Shown here: piece after piece, positions 59,516 to 64,000 of the stretch
Layout: each line of letters begins with the position of its first letter
Numbering within the stretch: the first letter of the stretch is position 1
Made by a program: the position numbers and the translations under genes
Notes under the pieces: model-generated
Database searches by the model: none
What the model saw: the letters and a program-made list of their open reading frames with translations, nothing else
Told to the model about the DNA's origin: nothing
DNA from: Candidatus Aminicenantota bacterium
GTDB lineage: Bacteria > Acidobacteriota > Aminicenantia > Aminicenantales > Saccharicenantaceae
Reading direction: 5' to 3'
DNA length: 64,000 nucleotides
NCBI GenBank assembly: GCA_014360015.1
Contig: JACIYJ010000010.1
Coordinates: forward strand, 1-64,000

Positions 59516-60007
59516 ATGGAAGACAAAACTGAAAGGGAAAAGGATACTATAATCCTCGGGGTTATCGGTTCTGATTGCCATTCAGTGGGCAACAAAATTC
59601 TGGAATTATTTTTTACCGCTGAGGGCTTCAAGGTGGTCAACCTTGGTGTGATGGTTTCCCAGCAAGAATTTGTGGATGCCGCTATCGAAACCAATGCTAA
59701 GGCTATTCTGGTATCTTCCCTTTATGGACATGGAGAAATTGACTGCCAGGGTTTCAGAGACCTGTGTATAGAAAAGGGGCTTGACCCGATAATTCTTTAT
59801 GCCGGTGGCAACTTAGTGGTTGGGAAAACTCCTTTTTCGGTGGTTGAAGCGAAGTTTAAAAAGATGGGCTTTGATCGTGTTTTCCCTCCCGATGTTGATT
59901 TGAAAAAAGTGGCCGAGCTTCTGCGCCAGGATATCCAGGAAAAATTTGGTTCAGATTCTCGGGAAGCAAAGCTGGATAAATCTATTCAAGCCAAGGAAAG
60001 TCTTTGA
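59516..60007 (+). CDS. glmS: Glutamate mutase sigma subunit (B12-binding)
   Basis: I start at ATG 59516, which has CAGGAGAAAG in front; an in-frame ATG lies at 59495. About 163 residues. The B12 site is GSDCHSVGNKI (D-x-H-x-x-G: the His replaces the lower axial base of cobalamin), followed by SSLYGHGEID and LYAGGNLVVG. With GlmE it converts L-glutamate to (2S,3S)-3-methylaspartate by a radical carbon shift. The gene order glmS-glmL-glmE-mal matches fermenters such as Clostridium tetanomorphum. Confidence 0.92.
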   Translation: MEDKTEREKDTIILGVIGSDCHSVGNKILELFFTAEGFKVVNLGVMVSQQEFVDAAIETNAKAILVSSLYGHGEIDCQGFRDLCIEKGLDPIILYAGGNLVVGKTPFSVVEAKFKKMGFDRVFPPDVDLKKVAELLRQDIQEKFGSDSREAKLDKSIQAKESL

Positions 60008-60028
60008 GGCTGAGTGGGTGATCAAAAG

Positions 60029-61444
60029 ATGAAACCAGTAATCAGCATAGATATCGGTTCAACCTGGACTAAGGGAGCTTTGTTTGCGCTTACTGATTCC
60101 AGCCTGCAGCTATCTAAAAAAATTGCTGTCCCTACTACTCAAACCAATCTGGTCCAGGGTTTTACTGAGGTCTTGGCGTCTCTACTCAATAGGGAAAAGT
60201 TGACGCCGTTAAAACAAATGGTCGGGAAAGCTGAAATCTATTTTTCATCCTCGGCCAAAGGTGGTTTGCGGATAGCCGCCATAGGTTTAGTCCCTGACCT
60301 GACTCTGCAGCTGGCTAAACTGGCAGCCATGTCAGCCGGCGGAAAAGTCATTCGCAGTTTTTCCTTCTCGTTGACTAAAAGCGACGTAGCTGAGCTGGAA
60401 AAGCTTCAGCCGGATATAGTTTTATTCAGCGGCGGTACCGACGGAGGTAACACTAAATACATCTTAGAGAATGCTCACAAGCTGGAAGATTCCCGACTTA
60501 CCTGTCCTGTCGTCTATGCCGGCAATCGAGGGGTAGCTGAAGAAGTTGTCGAGATTATGAAGAGTAAAGAAGTTATCGTTACTGAGAATCTGATGCCCGA
60601 AGTGGGTCAGGTCAACATTGAGCCAGCTCGAGAAAAAATCAGGGAAATTTTCTTAAAAAGAATAGTCAATGGCCGTGGACTTTCAGAGATTGTTGAATTA
60701 TTTGGCAGCCAGCCCAAGCCCACCCCCTTAGCTGTGTTTGAGCTGGTCTCAGCTATTCCCCAGTTTCATCCTGATTGGTCTGATTTGGCGGCCATCGATA
60801 TTGGCGGAGCAACCACGGATTTTTATTCCAACACTGAATCATACCTGGAAACGGATACGGTAATTTTAAAAGGCATCCGTGAACCAAGAGTAAAAAGGAC
60901 GGTTGAAGGCGACTTAGGGATGAGGGTTTCGGCCCGCTCTTTACTGGACACCGGGAGGGTCTATATTGAAGACCGGTTGAGAAATCTTGGGATAGAACCA
61001 GAAGTGATGGAAAAATTTGTCGAAAAAATTTCTGGCAATACTGAATACCTTCCTGAAACTGAAGCAGAAATTCAGCTCGACCGAATTCTGGCTGAAACCT
61101 GCGTCTATTATGCGGCCCTGCGACATGCTGGCGGCTGGAAGGAAACTTATACCCCGCAGGGTAAGGTCTATGTTCAGACCGGTAAAGATTTAAGACGGGT
61201 GAAGGCCATAGTCGGCAGCGGTGGGTTTCTGGCGGCCGAAGGTTCTGCTGAAGTTATGCGCCTGCCTCTGGAAAAGCTTAGAAGTTTTGGAGACGAAAAA
61301 AAGCTTCTTCCAGAGAACCCAGCTTTTTACCGAGATAGAGATTATCTTTTCCCGCTGCTGGGAAATTTAGTTGAAAAATATCCGAAAGAAGCCACAACCT
61401 TAGCTCTGGCTTCCTTAGAAATTGCCTCGGATGAAGGGATGTAA
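60029..61444 (+). CDS. glmL: Glutamate mutase reactivating ATPase (MutL/GlmL)
   Basis: About 471 residues from ATG 60029 ([19 protein letters not shown]); a GTG at 60014 is also in frame. The ASKHA/actin-like fold shows phosphate-1 (DIGSTWTKG), [12 protein letters not shown] and phosphate-2 ([14 protein letters not shown]). It removes damaged cobalamin from the mutase at the cost of ATP. It lies between the two mutase subunits, 21 bases after glmS and 2 before glmE, as is usual. Confidence 0.9.
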   Translation: MKPVISIDIGSTWTKGALFALTDSSLQLSKKIAVPTTQTNLVQGFTEVLASLLNREKLTPLKQMVGKAEIYFSSSAKGGLRIAAIGLVPDLTLQLAKLAAMSAGGKVIRSFSFSLTKSDVAELEKLQPDIVLFSGGTDGGNTKYILENAHKLEDSRLTCPVVYAGNRGVAEEVVEIMKSKEVIVTENLMPEVGQVNIEPAREKIREIFLKRIVNGRGLSEIVELFGSQPKPTPLAVFELVSAIPQFHPDWSDLAAIDIGGATTDFYSNTESYLETDTVILKGIREPRVKRTVEGDLGMRVSARSLLDTGRVYIEDRLRNLGIEPEVMEKFVEKISGNTEYLPETEAEIQLDRILAETCVYYAALRHAGGWKETYTPQGKVYVQTGKDLRRVKAIVGSGGFLAAEGSAEVMRLPLEKLRSFGDEKKLLPENPAFYRDRDYLFPLLGNLVEKYPKEATTLALASLEIASDEGM

Positions 61445-61446
61445 CC

Positions 61447-62895
61447 ATGATTAAGAATGAAAAAATTGACCTTAAAGAATTTTTAGAAATCAGGAAGGAA
61501 GTTCTGCAAACCTGGCCGACTGGCCAGAAAGTTTCTCTTGATGAGGCCATTCGGTTTCATCGAACGATTCCCGAAGAGAGACGTTTTGCCTGGGTGATGA
61601 AAAAAGCCCGGGAAAAACGGCAGACTTTGCTTCAGCCAAGAGCCGGCGTGGCCCTGATCGATGATCACATTAAGTTGCTCCGCTATCTGGAAACTGAAGG
61701 CCAGGCCGACCTGCTCCCCACTACCATCGATGCTTATACCCGTCAGAACAGGTACGAAGAAGCAGAAAAGGGAATAGAGAAATCAAAGCAGGCCGGCACT
61801 TCTATGCTGAACGGCTTTCCTGCCGTTAACTACGGGGTTGAGGGCTGCCGCCGGGTGGTGGAGAACGTGACCAAACCGCTTCAGGTTCGGCACGGAACTC
61901 CTGACGCCCGTCTTCTGGCTGAGATTACCTTAGCTGCCGGTTTTACCAGCTTTGAAGGCGGTGGGATTTCTTACAACATTCCTTATGCCAAGAGAGTGCC
62001 GGTGGAGAAATCTCTTCAGGACTGGCAGTATGTTGACCGGCTGGTTGGTTTTTACGAAGAAAACGGAATCAGAATTAATAGAGAGCCATTCGGACCTCTG
62101 ACAGGCACACTGGTGCCGCCGTGTATTTCCATTGCTGTGGGCATCATAGAAGGGCTACTGGCACTTAAACAGGGTGTTAAATCTATTACCCTGGGGTACG
62201 GTCAGGGCGGCAACATCATTCAGGATGTTGCCGCCATCACCGCCCTGAGGGAACTGGCTGAAGAGTATTTTCGCCAGGAAGGCTATGATGATTTTGAACT
62301 GACCACTGTCTTTCATCAATGGATGGGTGGCTTTCCCGAAGACGAGGCTAAGGCTTTTTCAGTGATTGCCCTTGGGGCGATCGTGGCCAAATTCTCTGGA
62401 GCAGAGAAAGTCATCGTCAAATCACCGCATGAAGCTATGGGTATTCCCACCAAAGAAGCCAATGCTCAGGGTTTAAGGGCTACCCGCCAGGCCATCAACA
62501 TGGTTGAAGACCAGGTCATTTTTAAGCCTGAAGACCTCAGGTCAGAAGTCGACCTGATAAAGCAAGAGGTCCGTTGTCTGATGAATAAAGTTTATGAATT
62601 GGGAAAAGGAGATGTAGCTGTGGGAACGGTGGCTGCTTTTGAAGCGGGAGTGCTGGACATTCCTTTTGCCCCTTCAATTTACAATCACGGCAAAATCATT
62701 CCGATGAGAGATAACGAGGGCTTTATCAGAATTTTCAACAAAGGCAATTTACCTTTAAGTGAAGAAATTATGGCTTATCATCGTCAGAGGCTCATGGAAA
62801 GAGCTCGAGCTGAAGGTCGGACCATTTCCTTTGAGATGGTTACCGATGATATTTACGCTATAAGCAAAGGAAGATTAGTGGGGAGGCCAAGATGA
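61447..62895 (+). CDS. glmE: Glutamate mutase epsilon subunit
   Basis: A 482-residue TIM-barrel protein, the family's usual length. Conserved stretches include [34 protein letters not shown] (Arg binding glutamate carboxylates), [13 protein letters not shown] and [15 protein letters not shown]. It holds the substrate and adenosyl radical while GlmS brings cobalamin. The start lies 2 bases after glmL, and the stop overlaps mal (ATGA), so all are coupled. Confidence 0.93.
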   Translation: MIKNEKIDLKEFLEIRKEVLQTWPTGQKVSLDEAIRFHRTIPEERRFAWVMKKAREKRQTLLQPRAGVALIDDHIKLLRYLETEGQADLLPTTIDAYTRQNRYEEAEKGIEKSKQAGTSMLNGFPAVNYGVEGCRRVVENVTKPLQVRHGTPDARLLAEITLAAGFTSFEGGGISYNIPYAKRVPVEKSLQDWQYVDRLVGFYEENGIRINREPFGPLTGTLVPPCISIAVGIIEGLLALKQGVKSITLGYGQGGNIIQDVAAITALRELAEEYFRQEGYDDFELTTVFHQWMGGFPEDEAKAFSVIALGAIVAKFSGAEKVIVKSPHEAMGIPTKEANAQGLRATRQAINMVEDQVIFKPEDLRSEVDLIKQEVRCLMNKVYELGKGDVAVGTVAAFEAGVLDIPFAPSIYNHGKIIPMRDNEGFIRIFNKGNLPLSEEIMAYHRQRLMERARAEGRTISFEMVTDDIYAISKGRLVGRPR

Positions 62896-64000
62896 AAATC
62901 AAAAAAGCTCTGTTTGTTCCGGGAAAATCGGCTTTCTTTTTTGATGACCAGAAGGCCATTAAAAAAGATGCTATAGCTGATGGATTTGTTTATCAGGGGA
63001 AACCACTCACGCCAGGTTTTGAAAGAATCCGGGTGGCCGGAGAATGCATTTCTGTAGTTCTGGAACTCGACGATGGTCAGTTAGCTACCGGTGATTGCGC
63101 GGCTGTTCAGTATTCGGGAGTCGGTGGTCGTGACCCTTTGTTTTTGGCCAATCATTATCTGCCGTTTATGAAGCAGAACATAGGGCCACTTCTAGAGGGT
63201 ATGGAAATAGAGTCTTTTCGGACCATGGTTGAACGGTTTGAGAATTTGACCTTCGACGGGAAGAAATTACACACAGCCATCAGGTATGGTTTGTCCCAGG
63301 CACTGCTTGATGCCAGGGCTAAAGCTGAAAAGAAATTAAAATGCGAAGTTGTCTGCGAAGAGTACAATCTGCCGATTATTCCAGAAAGAGTGAAAATCTT
63401 CGGCCAAAGTGGTGATGACCGTTATACTAACGCCGACAAAATGATCCTTAAGGAAGTTGATGCTCTGCCCCATGCTCTTATCAACAACGTGGACGAAAAA
63501 CTCGGGCGCCATGGAGAAAAGCTCCGCGAATACATTCGCTGGTTGGTCAATCGGATTATCAAATTAAGAAGGCGTGAAAGCTATAAACCTGATATCCACA
63601 TTGATGTCTATGGAACCATCGGTTTAATCTTTGATTCTGACCTGGATAAAGTGGCTGATTATCTGGCTTCCTTGGAAAAGGAAGCTGGCGAGTTTAACCT
63701 TTACATTGAAGGTCCGGTGGATATGGAAGAGAAATATCGACAGCTCCAAGCCTTAGCTAAAATTACCCGCAAATTAGAAGCTCTTGGTTCTAAGGTTAAA
63801 ATAGTAGCTGATGAGCACTGCAACACTCTTGAAGACATAAAAGAATTTACTGATGCTCGGGCCTGCCATATGATCCAAATTAAGACACCTGACCTTGGTG
63901 GCCTTCAGAATGTGGCTGAAAGCGTCCTCTATTGCCGGGCTCACGGAATGGAAGCTTATCAGGGCGGGACCTGTAATGAAACCGACATCTCGGCCATTGC
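62892..64000 (+). CDS. mal: Methylaspartate ammonia-lyase (partial, cut by window end)
   Basis: ATG at 62892 overlaps the glmE stop. 369 codons are seen; the family has about 413, so some 40 are missing. It is an enolase-superfamily enzyme. The catalytic region includes [12 protein letters not shown] and [10 protein letters not shown] with metal-binding Asp/Glu, [10 protein letters not shown] and [14 protein letters not shown] (Lys as base). It eliminates ammonia from 3-methylaspartate to mesaconate, the second step of glutamate fermentation. Confidence 0.92.
   Translation, partial: MKIKKALFVPGKSAFFFDDQKAIKKDAIADGFVYQGKPLTPGFERIRVAGECISVVLELDDGQLATGDCAAVQYSGVGGRDPLFLANHYLPFMKQNIGPLLEGMEIESFRTMVERFENLTFDGKKLHTAIRYGLSQALLDARAKAEKKLKCEVVCEEYNLPIIPERVKIFGQSGDDRYTNADKMILKEVDALPHALINNVDEKLGRHGEKLREYIRWLVNRIIKLRRRESYKPDIHIDVYGTIGLIFDSDLDKVADYLASLEKEAGEFNLYIEGPVDMEEKYRQLQALAKITRKLEALGSKVKIVADEHCNTLEDIKEFTDARACHMIQIKTPDLGGLQNVAESVLYCRAHGMEAYQGGTCNETDISAI

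Overview
The window reads as a chromosomal segment of a Gram-negative anaerobic bacterium. A TonB-dependent receptor, an OmpA-type lipoprotein, a small beta-barrel and many Sec signal peptides point to an outer membrane. An Isp-type [NiFe]-hydrogenase, a methylaspartate-type glutamate fermentation operon and a ferritin point to anaerobic life. Purine-rich AGGAGG-type ribosome sites precede most genes. The mix (paired DUF3857 transglutaminase-like proteins, huge secreted YD-repeat proteins, HrpA, M6 protease with Hydin-like domains) resembles uncultured Acidobacteriota/Aminicenantes-type lineages, but this is inference; no rRNA or marker gene is present to prove it.

Layout. 1-300: start of a transposase gene on the minus strand. 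415-14035: an A+T-richer accessory island on the plus strand. One 2120-residue secreted Rhs/YD-repeat protein is followed by a row of displaced Rhs-core fragments with different C-terminal tips. Each tip is paired with a member of one exported, internally duplicated protein family (proposed immunity proteins). Three tips of unrelated overall sequence share an L,D-transpeptidase-like H-x-G...(S/T)-x-G-C signature. The long gene carries ten TTTC units inside its signal peptide and a G8 tract at its ribosome site, both typical of phase variation. 14-24 kb: a secreted hypothetical protein, a MaoC-like hydratase, HrpA, and an aconitase-X/old-yellow-enzyme operon. 24-31 kb: a small glycine-zipper protein among short dispersed repeats and a transposase remnant, a metallophosphoesterase, an Smr protein, two DUF3857 proteins (the second with a dead transglutaminase site), and ferritin.

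31.5-40.4 kb (minus strand) is a compact sulfur/hydrogen operon: TusA-like, two DsrE-like, a lipoyl-carrier (GcvH/LbpA-like), hydrogenase small subunit, Isp1 (cytochrome b), Isp2 (HdrD-like), a STAS-like protein, hydrogenase large subunit, maturation protease and a lipoate ligase. It suggests hydrogen-driven, membrane-bound electron flow into thiol/persulfide chemistry. 41.6-44.5 kb: lysC and asd. 44.7-58.1 kb: envelope and transport genes (TonB receptor, TPR lipoprotein, sodium symporter, M6 protease with beta-barrel partner, zinc dehydrogenase, OmpA lipoprotein, CPBP protease, ClC antiporter).

58.4-64.0 kb: a GntR-type regulator behind three operator-like direct repeats spaced exactly 10 bp, then glutamate mutase S, L and E and methylaspartate ammonia-lyase (cut by the window edge), which together start glutamate fermentation via 3-methylaspartate.
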